Assembly (NCBI RefSeq): GCF_000019225.1
Contig: NC_010995.1
Coordinates: 2,922,501 to 2,986,500 of the forward strand
Length of the DNA stretch: 64,000 nt
From: Cellvibrio japonicus Ueda107
Lineage (GTDB): Bacteria; Pseudomonadota; Gammaproteobacteria; Pseudomonadales; Cellvibrionaceae
Reading direction: 5' to 3'
The notes under the pieces were generated by a model. It was not told where the DNA came from. It did no database searches and saw only the letters and a list, made by a program, of their open reading frames with translations. A program made the translations under genes and the position numbers. This document shows positions 15,001 through 22,038 of the stretch, piece by piece; the stretch's first letter is position 1; each line of letters starts with the position of its first letter.

Positions 15001-18000
15001 GGCGCCATCGGAATCCTGGATTTGCGCACTGAGGGTTATATTTTCGTTGTAGCGAATCAACCCCGACGGCACTGAGTAAATGTAAACTTTCTGTTTGGCA
15101 TATGGACTATCCTGCCGGCCAAACTCATCGGCGATATCTCTCGAATACTTCTCTTCAAAAGCATCATAGATTTCATCAAAGGCCTGCTTGATAACCCCCT
15201 CGCCACCAGGCGCTTCTTTGAGTTCGCTACTGGGATGTAACTGCACACCATTGGCAAAGAGTTTTAATTGCTGGTCGCCCAATAAGCGATCGTCACTGGC
15301 AACGATGCCAACCTTGATACGGAAAGTACCCGCCACGATATATTGATTGTTGGCAGGCGCGGTGATGCGAATCTCCGGCGCAACATTAGCCAGGGGATGG
15401 ACCAGGAAGGTTCTGCGGGCAATTTGCCCTACATTGTCGCTGAGCAGGATTTCATATTCCGTGGGCTCAGACTGATCAAAGGCAATCTCTACGGACTTGG
15501 ATGGCACATGCCTTACCAATTCCTTAGGACATGCAGTCAACAAATTTTCCGGCGCGTGGATTACGGTGCGGGACCCGTCACGATTAATACGATTAACGGC
15601 AAAACTTTCAAGTCCCGCATCATCCTTCAATTCAGTAATAACACGGAATGTTTCACCGACCCTGACCCAGAATTCACCATAATTGATACGGCTCGCATCC
15701 TTGATAACTTTTCTATAAGTACCGTCAACCTTATAGGACGCAAACTCTTTAAATGCCAGTTGCGGATTTTCATTAACAACCACTGGCAAAGTAACCCGAT
15801 GGGAATTTGACCTTCCCGAGCGATCTGTTGCAATCACCGACAGATTCAGGTCGCCGGCACGATAGCTATCCGGGACATCATATAAAAACCCGTAGCTCGA
15901 TTTTGAAAACACGCCACCGAGCTTCGCTACCAATCCGCTGTCATCCAGCAACTGCAGATTATCGAGCCCCAATGAGTTATCAGAGACATTCACAGATACA
16001 GGTATGCGCGCTTTACGCATCACCTGAACACCATCAACCGGTTGCGCAATGGTCACCGCAGGCGAGGCATCGTCCGGTGCAATAATCCCTTGCAATAAGG
16101 GCTCTACCGGCAACATCCCCCGCTCACGGGAATGGCGATCCAGGGCCACGCCATAGAGTGTGTAGGCTTGCCCCTGAAACACGGCGGGAATGGATACGAA
16201 CTCATTGTATATTTCACCGGCGGAGACAATCCGTCGCGCATTGCTAATATGGACAAAGCCGGTTTTATCACTGCCTGAGGACTGATCGAGCAAATAGAGG
16301 GTAAAACGATCCGCGCGCGGCACCAACCTTTTGGTTTCACCTTCCAGGTATTGAAGCGAATCAGGAATACTGCCACGCTCCAAATGCAGCTCTTTGAAAT
16401 AGGATTGAATAAACTCTGCCCCGGCTCCTGTAAATTTCGGGCGAATCACGACATCAGCAACATCCTTGGGCAGCCATTTTGACAAGATAAGATTGCCATT
16501 ATCAGCAGCCAGATCCGCGGCATGGATCACTACCGTCTGCTCCAGACCGGCACAGGGATCTAAGGGGCTGAACACAAGTTCATAATCCACTGAAATATCG
16601 GAAAAACTGATCTGTAGCGATGACACGGCTGTCGAGGTTTCAACACGGAATAAAGCCTTGCCATCGATAAATTCCAGATAAGGCTTTTCATTCACATACA
16701 AGCGCCCGGCAGAGGCGCCCGCTTCAGGATAAGCAAATGAAAACCTGCCAAGCGTCAAATTCTGATCATCGGTGCTCGCCCCGCCTGTAAATTCCCGCAG
16801 CGACAACTCCCCCAGGGAGGTCATGGCAACAAAGGCCCTGGCCGGGTCAGCGCTGCTAATAAAATCGTCATTAACCTGCAAACGATAAAATGCCAGGGCT
16901 CCCTGCATGGGTTCTCCATCAGGATGACGCGACACAAGTGATAGCTGTGGCGGGCTATCCGGGCTCACCTGGATGGTGTGAGAGACATTGGCTTTGTTGT
17001 TATTGGTATCGGTTGCTTCAATCAGCAGGGTAAATTCTGCACCCGTTGCCGCTATAGGTGCATAGCGCGCCAAATCGATAACATCGGAATTGGTAATGCC
17101 CAGCGACGGCTTATTGATATTGTCCCCGCTGAGGATAACCCGGGTTTCGGTATCAATAAGGGTTACACGGTAAGAGCTCAGATTGACATTATCAGCCAAG
17201 GCGATCTCCAGCTTGACCCGCTGACGGTCATAGAGTTTGGTAACCGGGCTCTTGAGCTGGATTTTTGGCGCTTCATTATCAACTTTGATCAATACATTAA
17301 CAGAGGGAGAGAAACTGTTATTGATGCCATTGTCAGCCGCCCTGACTTTAAACACGAGCGACTTGCCGGCATAACTTGCAAAACTTGCCGGGATACGCAC
17401 CCTGGCCTTGTAATCTGTGTATATTTTTGTTGCGGCAAGAACCGAACCCAAGGTTCCCGGATTCGGAATACGAATTTCTTCAATGCGGTCCGTGCGGCTA
17501 AACACCTCCCAGGGAACGACAACCTCCTGTCCCTGGTCATCCACAAACACGGCGGATAACTGATTCACATAAAAATCGTCAGTTGCAGTACCTGATACGT
17601 CAAAACTTTCGCCCGGATAGAGTTCCAGATCCTTTTCCGGGACAGTCATCCCGACAACAGGCGGCTCCGTATCATCAAGGATAACCAAATCCAGCAATTG
17701 CTCTGTTGTATGGCCGCCGTTATCCAGCGCTTTTACGCCGATATCAACCGAGCCATCGACGGGCTTATTAGGCACCCGGAATTGCGCACTGAAATACTGG
17801 TTACCACTAATAACTTTCTGGAGCTCTGTGCCCTGGTACTCTTTTACGGGGGTTTCAATACCATTCAGGCGCGAGAAAAAGACAACCTTCTGTAATTGCC
17901 GATCATCTGTGACCAGGGCATTCAGGGTAAACGCTTCACCTTCGACATAGCGGCTGCCGGCGGCAGGATGGCGGATACTAATAACGGGGGGCAAATCTGC

Positions 18001-21000
18001 GCTGACATCATAAATCCAGGAGGTATCCGCCTGATTACCATAAATATCCGTTGCAGTGACAACAAGTACCAACTCCTCAACACCGGCAGGCACCGTATAC
18101 GCAAACGAGCCAGATTCTTCTTTCTTGTTTAAATCGGTACGGGAATGAACACTGGCATTGTTAACCTTGATCGCAATACTCGCCATACGGCTTTCATCGA
18201 CTGCCCGCCATCCAATAGTCAACTGCTCCCCGGTATAAAGCACGCTGCCGGGAATAGGCGCAGAAATACCCGCCAAAGGCGGGGTCTGGTCGCGCTTTAT
18301 AGGGACAGACTTGTTCAAAACATCTGAGGCCTGTCCCAGTTTATCGTAGGCAGTTACCTGCAATGATAAGAGCTGATCCTGATTCGCTATGGCATATAAC
18401 GCCAAACCCAGCTCATCTGACACCTGCACCCTGCTCATAGGTGCCAGGCCATTGGTGTTATCGATTACTTTCGTAACCAGCAATTGCGAACCCACAAAAT
18501 ACCTGAGTTCAAGGCGCTCAACGGCCTTATCGTCTTTTGCCAGGATTGTTGTCTGCAACGCATCACGCGCGAAATAGCTGGTGCGATTAAAGGAGGCATC
18601 GGTTACGACAGGCTTGGCATCTTTGCGAATGGCAATAACCGCTTCAACACGGGAACTGTTGCCTATTTCATCATAAACAACCACAGAAACCGGGTATGGG
18701 TCATAGGGTACACTTTCGGCTTGCGAGAATGCAGGTGCTGTTACCAATGCCAATGCGGAATAGGCACGCAGTGCACCGGGAATATCCTGAAGCGGCAATT
18801 GGTCTTCACGCAGGACATCATTTTCATTGCCGGTGAGCACAAACCGGCTGCCCACTTTCCGGATTCCTTTCACTTCCAATCTGGTTGCACGAACATTGTC
18901 GTAACCCGCAACCTTGAATACAAATTCACTATTTTCTATAACATCGGCAATATCTTTTCCCGCATCACTTCCCGTAATAGCCGGTGAGGCAAGGTTAACC
19001 ACCGGTGGTTCCTCATCATGCCCCAGCGTCACCCTCACCCGGTTGCTTTCTGCCTGCTGACCAGCGGTATCTGTAGCTACTGCATGCAATGTCAGCGCCT
19101 GTTCTTTTTTTATGCCTTTAGGCGTTTCGTATTCATAAGCATAAGGCGCAACCTTATCCGACCCGACCAATTGTTCATTGACATAAAAATCTACTCGTGC
19201 AATTGCTATGTCATCAACGGCATGAGCGCGGATAGGAATTGACAGGCCGGATACGAAAGACGCCCCTTCGGTTGGATTTGACAGTGCTACTGTTGGAGGT
19301 TCATCGCCCTTTACACTGGCCTTCACATAGTCGGAATAGCCAATTTCCTGGTGATAATCCACGACTTTTACACGGAAGCGCAGTACCTCACCCAATTGGT
19401 TCGGCAGTGGCTTATATTTAAAATTTACCGTTTCTGTTTTTGGTACCAGGCTATTCAAACTGGCACCATCGCCCGTTATGGTTCGACTGTCCGTAAACTT
19501 GTCATTCACATACAGCTCAACCTTGGTTCCCAAGGGCAAGGTATCATCTGTCACTTCGGCAACAATCGTGGATTCCTGGGATACGGTCAGCGGAGTGCCG
19601 GGTAAAGGCTGCAATATACGGGCAATCGGCGAGCTGTTTTTAATAATACGGATTAATTTTGCAGGGGCATCAGCAACGCCTTTGTTAAAACCATGGACAC
19701 GAGCGGAGATAGCCAGGCTGGTTTCGCTGGTAGATACGGCGGGTACATTAGCCTCCAGGCGCCACAGCTCCACCAATTCCTCGGCATCTTTACCGCCCTC
19801 CGTTTTTACGGGCCGAACTTCCATCAAAGGAAAGCTCGCTTCACCAATCTTGGTGCCGTCAAAAAAGAATTCGACATGGGAAATGCCGGAGCTGGTTATC
19901 ACATCAGGAAGAATGCCCAACGAGCTGGATATCTGCAGGGTTAGCGGGGATTTTTCAACATTGCGTTGGCCATCGACAGGTAATTCAAATTTATAGGGTG
20001 GTATGACCGGTGCAGGCTTGGCAATAACCTGTACGGTGTAATCCACAGACAATTGTTTTTGCCCTGCGGTATCAACAGCCAATGCACTGATAGTCAGGGT
20101 TTTGCCCTGGAGTTCTTCAGAGATAGGCATCAACAATTCATAAGGCGCCGACTTCCTATTGCCGATAGGCATGCCATCAAGGAAAAACTGTACATCCGAA
20201 ATACCGACATCGTCTGCTACCAAAGCCTTAACCAGCAGTTCCTGTGCCGGTTGCACGCTGGTCGGCAGTTTTAATTCAATGCTCGGCAAACCATCTTTCG
20301 CAATAATTGGAACCAGAGAGGAAACACCGGCCAATTCACGTAAAGATAGCGCGATATAGGCCGGACTTGAAGAGGGGATCACCGACTGGGCTTTAACCTG
20401 GCCCAACCGGTTTTTTTCGAGTATCGCGGTATAAGCATTATCAATAGTGATAACGGGTGTCCAACTTGATGATATTTGTGTCCTGGTTCCATCATCAAAT
20501 ACACCTTCCAGCTCAGGCAGTGCATAAAACGTATTTAGCCGGCTTAATTCAAAAGCCTCATCCGAGGCAAAATCCTTAAAGCCTATACTGACCAGATTCT
20601 TACTGAAATCGACCACAACCGGAACAGCTATAGTATCCAACCCCGGGTAGGAAACCGTGATGGTGACATCGGTAGCGGCAGTCTCTTTGATTGGATAAAC
20701 CACCCCGCCAGCCGTAACCCCCACCAGCTCAGGGTGTGAAGAGGTATAGGTAATACCATTGCCGGGGCCAGACACATCAACAACTCCCCGGAACTGAAAA
20801 TCAATCGCCGGTCTCAATACCGGCGTTTGGAGGATATTGTTGATTACAATTTTGTTATTTGATAGCAATAGTGACTTTGGCTGTTCCTGAATACTATCGC
20901 CGGTAAAGGCGACCCTGGAAAGGGAAGTCTGATTCCCGGAGGCATCAACAGCGATAGCGTCAATCAATACAATCACATCTTGCGCTATGGCTTCAGCAGA

Positions 21001-21654
21001 TAAAGTCCCCTCTATCGGCAGAGAAAGCATATAGCCCTGCTGGTCACTGCCAGTGGGATATACCCTGACCATTTGATCTGTCTTTGCAAAGGCTTTTTTA
21101 CGCGCTTCGCTGATAACACCACCCGTCTCACGCAAATGTGAAGCGCGCAATCCTGCAACGCTGAATCCTACATATTGGATATCGGTATCATCGGTGGCAT
21201 TGAGTGCTACCACCAGATTTTGTTGGGTGTCAGCAGAGGCGATGGCTACCGAATTAAATTCAAGGGAGGGCAATACATCATCATAGGAAAATGACTCTGT
21301 GTACTGGACAGTTTCACCATCGACCTTAGTGATTTTTGCCAGGGGATATAAGGCTTCTGAACCGTAAACTGAAAAATCAATAAAACACACATTTGGCGTT
21401 GAAATATCCCGACGCGCATCGGCAACAGAAAAAGAGGCAAGGCTGGATTGGCCACCCGCCTGGATACTGGCCACTGCAGAGCAATTGCTGACAGCCAATG
21501 TGTATTGGACAGTGGAATTTATTGGGGACAGTGGCGCCGCAACTCGAATATCCAGTTCGGCATGCACAGCATGACAGAAAAACTGACACGCCAAAAAAAA
21601 CAGCACACATCTAGCCACACTGCGCTTTTGCATATAAATGCCCTGCGTAAACAT
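1..21654 (-). CDS. Giant secreted Ig-like / LVIVD / IPT-TIG repeat protein (3' end outside window)
   Basis: No stop occurs in this frame from 21654 to position 1, so the protein has at least 7218 residues. The start ATG at 21654 has a GGAG Shine-Dalgarno six bases upstream; an in-frame ATG at 21633 is the alternative. The N-terminus is a Sec signal peptide (MQKRSVARCVLFFLACQFF, then CHAVHA). From about 21.5 to 12.8 kb there are some twenty tandem Ig-like units of the Big_7 kind (pattern DDVGVxxVxxxVxx...APYxxxxxVP), each about 100 residues. From about 12.1 kb the chain switches to blocks of LVIVD-type repeats (for example GLVIVDLADLDNPRIL near 7.27 kb). Each block is followed by an SbsA/Big_5-like Ig domain and by IPT/TIG domains with the GG..V.I.G..F signature. 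No enzyme motif was recognised. It is probably a surface or released adhesin, matrix or polysaccharide-binding protein; this role is inferred. The C-terminus, with any anchor or secretion signal, is not visible. Confidence 0.9.
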   Translation of the reverse strand, partial: MFTQGIYMQKRSVARCVLFFLACQFFCHAVHAELDIRVAAPLSPINSTVQYTLAVSNCSAVASIQAGGQSSLASFSVADARRDISTPNVCFIDFSVYGSEALYPLAKITKVDGETVQYTESFSYDDVLPSLEFNSVAIASADTQQNLVVALNATDDTDIQYVGFSVAGLRASHLRETGGVISEARKKAFAKTDQMVRVYPTGSDQQGYMLSLPIEGTLSAEAIAQDVIVLIDAIAVDASGNQTSLSRVAFTGDSIQEQPKSLLLSNNKIVINNILQTPVLRPAIDFQFRGVVDVSGPGNGITYTSSHPELVGVTAGGVVYPIKETAATDVTITVSYPGLDTIAVPVVVDFSKNLVSIGFKDFASDEAFELSRLNTFYALPELEGVFDDGTRTQISSSWTPVITIDNAYTAILEKNRLGQVKAQSVIPSSSPAYIALSLRELAGVSSLVPIIAKDGLPSIELKLPTSVQPAQELLVKALVADDVGISDVQFFLDGMPIGNRKSAPYELLMPISEELQGKTLTISALAVDTAGQKQLSVDYTVQVIAKPAPVIPPYKFELPVDGQRNVEKSPLTLQISSSLGILPDVITSSGISHVEFFFDGTKIGEASFPLMEVRPVKTEGGKDAEELVELWRLEANVPAVSTSETSLAISARVHGFNKGVADAPAKLIRIIKNSSPIARILQPLPGTPLTVSQESTIVAEVTDDTLPLGTKVELYVNDKFTDSRTITGDGASLNSLVPKTETVNFKYKPLPNQLGEVLRFRVKVVDYHQEIGYSDYVKASVKGDEPPTVALSNPTEGASFVSGLSIPIRAHAVDDIAIARVDFYVNEQLVGSDKVAPYAYEYETPKGIKKEQALTLHAVATDTAGQQAESNRVRVTLGHDEEPPVVNLASPAITGSDAGKDIADVIENSEFVFKVAGYDNVRATRLEVKGIRKVGSRFVLTGNENDVLREDQLPLQDIPGALRAYSALALVTAPAFSQAESVPYDPYPVSVVVYDEIGNSSRVEAVIAIRKDAKPVVTDASFNRTSYFARDALQTTILAKDDKAVERLELRYFVGSQLLVTKVIDNTNGLAPMSRVQVSDELGLALYAIANQDQLLSLQVTAYDKLGQASDVLNKSVPIKRDQTPPLAGISAPIPGSVLYTGEQLTIGWRAVDESRMASIAIKVNNASVHSRTDLNKKEESGSFAYTVPAGVEELVLVVTATDIYGNQADTSWIYDVSADLPPVISIRHPAAGSRYVEGEAFTLNALVTDDRQLQKVVFFSRLNGIETPVKEYQGTELQKVISGNQYFSAQFRVPNKPVDGSVDIGVKALDNGGHTTEQLLDLVILDDTEPPVVGMTVPEKDLELYPGESFDVSGTATDDFYVNQLSAVFVDDQGQEVVVPWEVFSRTDRIEEIRIPNPGTLGSVLAATKIYTDYKARVRIPASFASYAGKSLVFKVRAADNGINNSFSPSVNVLIKVDNEAPKIQLKSPVTKLYDRQRVKLEIALADNVNLSSYRVTLIDTETRVILSGDNINKPSLGITNSDVIDLARYAPIAATGAEFTLLIEATDTNNNKANVSHTIQVSPDSPPQLSLVSRHPDGEPMQGALAFYRLQVNDDFISSADPARAFVAMTSLGELSLREFTGGASTDDQNLTLGRFSFAYPEAGASAGRLYVNEKPYLEFIDGKALFRVETSTAVSSLQISFSDISVDYELVFSPLDPCAGLEQTVVIHAADLAADNGNLILSKWLPKDVADVVIRPKFTGAGAEFIQSYFKELHLERGSIPDSLQYLEGETKRLVPRADRFTLYLLDQSSGSDKTGFVHISNARRIVSAGEIYNEFVSIPAVFQGQAYTLYGVALDRHSRERGMLPVEPLLQGIIAPDDASPAVTIAQPVDGVQVMRKARIPVSVNVSDNSLGLDNLQLLDDSGLVAKLGGVFSKSSYGFLYDVPDSYRAGDLNLSVIATDRSGRSNSHRVTLPVVVNENPQLAFKEFASYKVDGTYRKVIKDASRINYGEFWVRVGETFRVITELKDDAGLESFAVNRINRDGSRTVIHAPENLLTACPKELVRHVPSKSVEIAFDQSEPTEYEILLSDNVGQIARRTFLVHPLANVAPEIRITAPANNQYIVAGTFRIKVGIVASDDRLLGDQQLKLFANGVQLHPSSELKEAPGGEGVIKQAFDEIYDAFEEKYSRDIADEFGRQDSPYAKQKVYIYSVPSGLIRYNENITLSAQIQDSDGAIGRDEVTFIGAADEINPEVAIVRPAIGYGPPEFSDFELAIRGYDNVKVAKFEIYSTYGVKKSDGSYQQLPYAGAIRTINAIPDADADPITTNNIDTPIFSQEVHVDRIAEIASRFAGVLVDENTRFDIWLKVVAYDPSGNKRIKEVSYPVRIDQRPVVDIVQPLDGSKQVENTALYVNVNAYDDVGIDSLRLVAYHGPEQQETQIFNMLLRQPPYNFSVNLPAFDQDNPANNRVRLFVEAIDSYGAAYGDLDKHIANESISLEIIGDVPPTVAIGKPVSGQRITEGEFLLVQVNAVDDVGVDKVVLNVANLLTGDRSITDSTYPYEFLVEVPYGQAGRDLTLTAAVTEKRLTGTARTVETLTPVIVGVDKDTLAPEISATLPLASGTTVAEMRSLPYDLQVRDNVRVTSVRTQLFVDKDGDNQFSDQEEISQALLLAAPYNGHLSVGKIAAYLPHLAADQLPDSLAMLFRVTARDGAGNIATLERPVTLVRNAAPTVQQIQVLDSRGSNVGDQVMEVTAGRGIVVNVIANDPEAGVSNVSLQQALGANVNNLNYAQVGIDSSAPFQFHLQVPQGRVGEYISFRAQATDVDGNVSPLSSPRTLKIVADQPPTATIVKPSNNQSVIIDGQDLEIVVETFDDLGYEGIDRVVFLVNDKAVYTAYASESHTNGTSAQEHIYRAVITPPENVDGFAIQAIAYDVVGQAGLSQVVHVGRIDDTISPKLSILQPFNHEILTAGEPVVAAVSVRDIGVEADRKVFMRWIREAQSETGEWVTLAGPREIQLYRNDTATNRPAIPSSDPDNHYFIYWAEFSDGNLLSRSAAKNERLRIVSRVVTPNHEVVGETLHEVGMPVSERRFFKPTDDSLGRVAAKTVYYGALAQYKSSERTGAMVGAWSTIDPSLVEQGVGLDYPITPASSSCPVCTGLFLADISSEQHDNGDVFVYSELVNRASQIFAGSIAELHADANFILASKQGIPSDLLLSSGSSSQFVNRLSGQLSEAGGVYTENQNGELLIFNIRNGDEQFGLPYLLAGRVDLPYIQVYGVDRKDSVAFVANGNGGVQVIDISKLAAPYHIGYIKPNGYARDVKVQGRFAYIAASEEGIVIADILDPSLPIIAQIDTLGIANRLQIVGSKLYVTDMSGEGLVSQLNEIDISDPYGPKLSRIVELKPARQDLVSKGVFDVRVAGNLAYASVLYADQEDKPAQTVVEIIDLEKIDDPTTDSTVPVMINRQATQDNYAVRELILARGAMQVAAGKQGINRIELAELVVAGHSPAAAEKQVSTDLSVIDIELSAVLPPETNLNDYLRVYRGGVIADAEGNYALGEEVTADFAVGFAQRNNEPAYRFLELKPAGELQAGTEYVVVVKAGLTPLTGYPLARDYKFSFFTSAAGSAPAPEIVSISPAIGTIDGGAQVVIRGRYFGSVPEVRIGGQAVVIDELIPVDAEGYERLRVTTTPNYAGPAAVEVMNDAGLQNIVIGGFTYVDLLQISFVSPAVVRVNQTGANDEVEIVGYGFHPGLTLKAYPSGQPDVVNQYTVDNDKLRLYSAQKMSWRVSDFGDDYRGFVDLELSDSTGRRFILPQALFMGKLGVARTLETRTPFSMKLIKDELERQRQGLPSTIVIDPLKLPPGQIADLASDDKLNLIYVLGAPVKLDGGPEPKNITLVDDFNHFMVPGWISLVHYQRDALGEAAPMLGLGYYDLPQDLHPTALALGDTHVYVAAEGYVFPYIDTHYENQRWILVYDRENRLPGNYDNSSGAKDRDILYSIPLPLKRAPKALLVKDSLLIANAADEGVVVLSIADPLKPAIVKVIQSALHEGRSKALNIYDIAVIENRLHITTTKENYVFDLTQPSIPQLGVQPLVVRKGVSGGSFSLNTTVATLNTLAFGMNGLELFDVSNPNSLKYSGHYVDNGFPLRGNLKSIESVGTLVAQVRQAGCGNSTSQYYLHLIDTSRADLVDVVDAVNLSACRAFQTPEGYVRFNLNPESEPAHYTDDGIVLASMPNGNHSLLAMVDTLTPDIVSSYPSAGAVGVARDQVIRIKFTHPIPIPNLQTENQYLSRYLSLLRDNNTAEGESVSFTVSVDDQDPQVVLVTPDHILEANGKYRLELKPELGSRRSRGLFNHVIPFTTAQGTASALEIQSVAPTFITVSGGQLDVVVKHAIAPSFLISGEAASVIASESLGNNLIRYSLNAPAHYPGAATITVIESDGRRVSRLGAVQYVEPLVLTSFTPKLGSVNGGTKVTVVGKGFLSGAARTRVHVGDTQVPAVNIKVISPEKLEFITPPGQLGFADIRIELDNGQTWTQPQAFEYLQSVKANIQDNVGTFHDIAIDPTGTYLFAAAGSSGVIIYHIDSSKFIADTTCVSNPDDLLALLDCNKDGVDDRILAKVALPSGFHALGVDAFFENGQDRLFISAARIASGKASDAQLFIAAIDSETSEQWTSTLVKTLPLEASFAKGLEVDNDQVLLAVAERGLGIVDAYLHTKTYLTDTLALPGERKALDVARVSRGAGQNAVYAVVGGEYNFSTLKLTEAETAGAGGFHLIERHPQTGLTLRGSLDVPASHVKVNGQHAYLAAGDAGLVIVDLADLDNPRILSRVTNIGYVYDVAFNGNMVYVALGDRGLMTIDITNPLKPIRMGGFENYGKSHIQVVAATAYSAIGGGKNTTGASVIQETPDIVLKLHSVDPANKILDRSVEGALNIRLRFNKDISLSANNEQYFYVLNAQEKLLASQVSIVNNDAIITLKEPTGLNPGDSLTVVIEAGLKTVKPLLQAGGQTHLTLYKLQSEQQVTFTYRAARPEAPTINAVVPRRVPVQQVYPITVSMIGIPISKEKIQLYAGSQSLQIDSVVRSQDDSRIGIIKAQLPAIVAAGMYDLTAYINFGGVHETAVRYGAIQVDAPVRFTAIEPQWGPLPGGTKVTLYGDGFEPGNSVADGLSVSVGSSPGQSIQVLSSNKLTFVVPRGTPGLKNVYGKDSYGRTTELSGANGYGYGIRQLANIQAAKSNLLDIRIDQDTGVAFTAAGYFHQNFSLEEMFSDANQRTGVMIPETWRALSFEVQEAHSPLLVGGVGSLPSGPQGAAEINRFLKWNQLNGKALGSEYLIDAPVLTEAEKADLARLGSTYLSQSLDSIRVKTTREWEANEWRKRLYVANGHGGVSRLNLDEQNGLQVLSEALLDKGMIQDIEKHGYALFGSTFTSVDADPPKDPCQFTPGHGDGMQLLGANLMYPQDPVDMGSISGAGGAALHYSQGWIYSSGSAYGVMWNPCPYMKDTNASRLVEKSRDRISVTNIFDPYLTREYTFDGTVYDMATYGDYLIVALGSKGIEILDQNRPEQKTRLLFDNKLQAGGGRAIRLLVLGSTLLVAADAGLVVLDISSPLEPRVISAGNQERIEALDYFKDRLVAVGGGSGLRSLQLPAALVVAASAAENGALAANEEYRVHFNEPVTLASMQEASVVSVQRLDTGADVPVTVSAEVLENSAATEFTLAFERLSGVRYQVTVNGARNLRGSGQWAPFISRFIQADEAALQPQIYEVTHGSYHRRQQQAIQLRGAGFRNSTDVAVYVDQYPVSYTWIDEHTLEIPANALDLLPLSAGQHHIRVKDNLLTAEFPGAIVTGEDIRDAVFKVSPETADLEGGYKVTISASSDVILPGAKVLMRSADGHVMHSLVSDEGFTVVDLKDDVENLRQFSFRLPTAIEPKLYQVYLLINGQDIHVGSLSYTLPAGRSVGLPNYPPHIIGGAKTIGDLLYVGVRAGAEPTDKNRFLIPSGFEIFDISIWESPIRLSQIRTSAPVLGVEVVGNSAFLAASQDGLMVVDVTDPKTPLVLTQFPVPGHRATDVSYDPQGNMLALSVADDLGSGFIRFFDLGDDELNPPVGYTPIVFSGTALQGQPLDVQWLNGDLYVLLKRDTQLYLAIFDNLPNRDSYHIQLLERASATDVNASMLVQHGQITITGSKERIVYRQQADGSYQTSYWDAIQQPGAELIANTGGLFVASPQGLAESRSPGLAVTSIVPASGSSLAANEYIRIQLNNLINTNEAHLRSALVLVDGEQVPLADDAFSVRGTNTLAGGYIDIALTAANIAGNRVALDLSTALTAVSGENLVTPVGATYELSAATRPQISKVARKVNNTLGAHYFHADGSEQAVILGNGFGSAAAELQVYIGETRLPAAAIKQVSDTQIDVDVPNLFLSSNTTTLPVRIIRGNLAYTKQGAVVVLPRVVIEDVNPLRGPPQGGNLIDIYGRGFNHGTRITIGDRQAGDLRVLSGNHIQVRAPSNPFGFATIKAENMQFAGEVSLSPVDYFYAGKETGSVDLASDKPSPISAILLHDQILYTVTGGEYEVINRDGRVAKRLRSNVARLVAADVSDPVHPIIINKDFAGIANPYHFDVTGGLGTTGFVALGASGNNLFAAGGDRLYHFDITLAADPVLINQLAVSGLIRDLVVVDDLLYLSTSEGVSIYQITAARSLEKRTTIDRVKLQGVPYAIEVAGNSLWVALTDLRRVVEVELMSGDYSVTRDFVVRDQGGNRFKPRDLLIKNNLILVSTGTNGSVLLFQENAERGADPVASLNLAYLVRNGDIYAGQMILRGQNLYVSAGQGDLQMYDLSPWMEGRYKAAITLKNYFSVMGDVTTVAFHPRALYAGSTFAYLNDKAIENPVEDASSINHIGGRLNTIVNKQLVITDHIPEAEAVLPANTAIEVQFNRLLDAQQLQANRNELFSVTLDGAKVAGAVSSQVNNAGTKLVYRPAQPFVDGLRYRVTLSAALRDLHGEALGSDYSFRFVASSHQQPEFAHMMPAFASWRGGEVISVFGNHFTEATRVFLGSREIPAESITRTSSNELRFSLPALPTSPADNVVVGLQVRNGHLADSRQAAFTYIADPVIESVGSYDLLSKTFDPNLKQYLFNSGATVAIKGRGFSTLTRLLVNQKPAVDVRFESANLLSFRLPDNTLGDLSISVSNTVSGVDRVENTELTIELPSKDQLANTLGFVRHDDLLLSFENSSGQKTNWFLSG

Positions 21655-21902
21655 CCTTAACTCCGTCTTTATTTAAGAGATGGTTAAGGCGATACCACTG
21701 TTCCCTTAGAAAAACAATTCCTACAGCGCTATGTACTTTAAGTTGCTAGCTGCACACAAATTTAGAGGGGAATATACAGAGTTTTCGTATCGCCAGGCAT
21801 CTCGGCCTAATCATTCAGCATTCCTTATCTCACCTACCCTGTGTATTTGCGACACGGACATTTGAAATGAAACCTATGGGCAATGATGAATATAGCGTCA
21901 TA

Positions 21903-21930
21903 ATTGTAAAGTTTAATTAATCTCTGTCAA
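21903..21930 (-). promoter_or_regulatory. Sigma-70 promoter of the giant gene
   Basis: On the minus strand there is a perfect -35 TTGACA (21930-21925), a 16-base spacer and a -10 TACAAT (21908-21903, five of six consensus bases). Transcription would begin near 21896, leaving a leader of about 240 bases before the start at 21654. It is the best promoter match in the AT-rich gap upstream of the giant gene. Confidence 0.65.
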
Positions 21931-22016
21931 GGTATACTTGCTGCATCAAAATAACTAAACGAAATATTAATTACAAAAATATATAACAAAAAATACACCA
22001 AAAGAAAGCAACAAGA

Positions 22017-22038
22017 ATTTGTGATAAAAATCACATTT
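22017..22038. promoter_or_regulatory. CRP/Vfr-type binding site
   Basis: The palindrome core TGTGA-N6-TCACA is perfect (22020-22035), with T-rich and A-rich flanks like the CRP consensus. It lies about 130 bases upstream of the predicted start of the giant-gene transcript. The gene on the other side (fadL) ends towards it, so the giant gene is the only sensible target. CRP-family binding is inferred from the motif. Confidence 0.6.

Noticed and set aside
128..20359. Many short plus-strand and off-frame reading frames across the first 21 kb
   Set aside because: They lie opposite or out of frame with the giant gene, lack ribosome sites and give low-complexity translations without family motifs.
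21655..21900. Cyclic di-GMP (GEMM) riboswitch in the giant-gene leader
   Set aside because: The GEMM core and its tetraloop-receptor pair could not be found in the leader.
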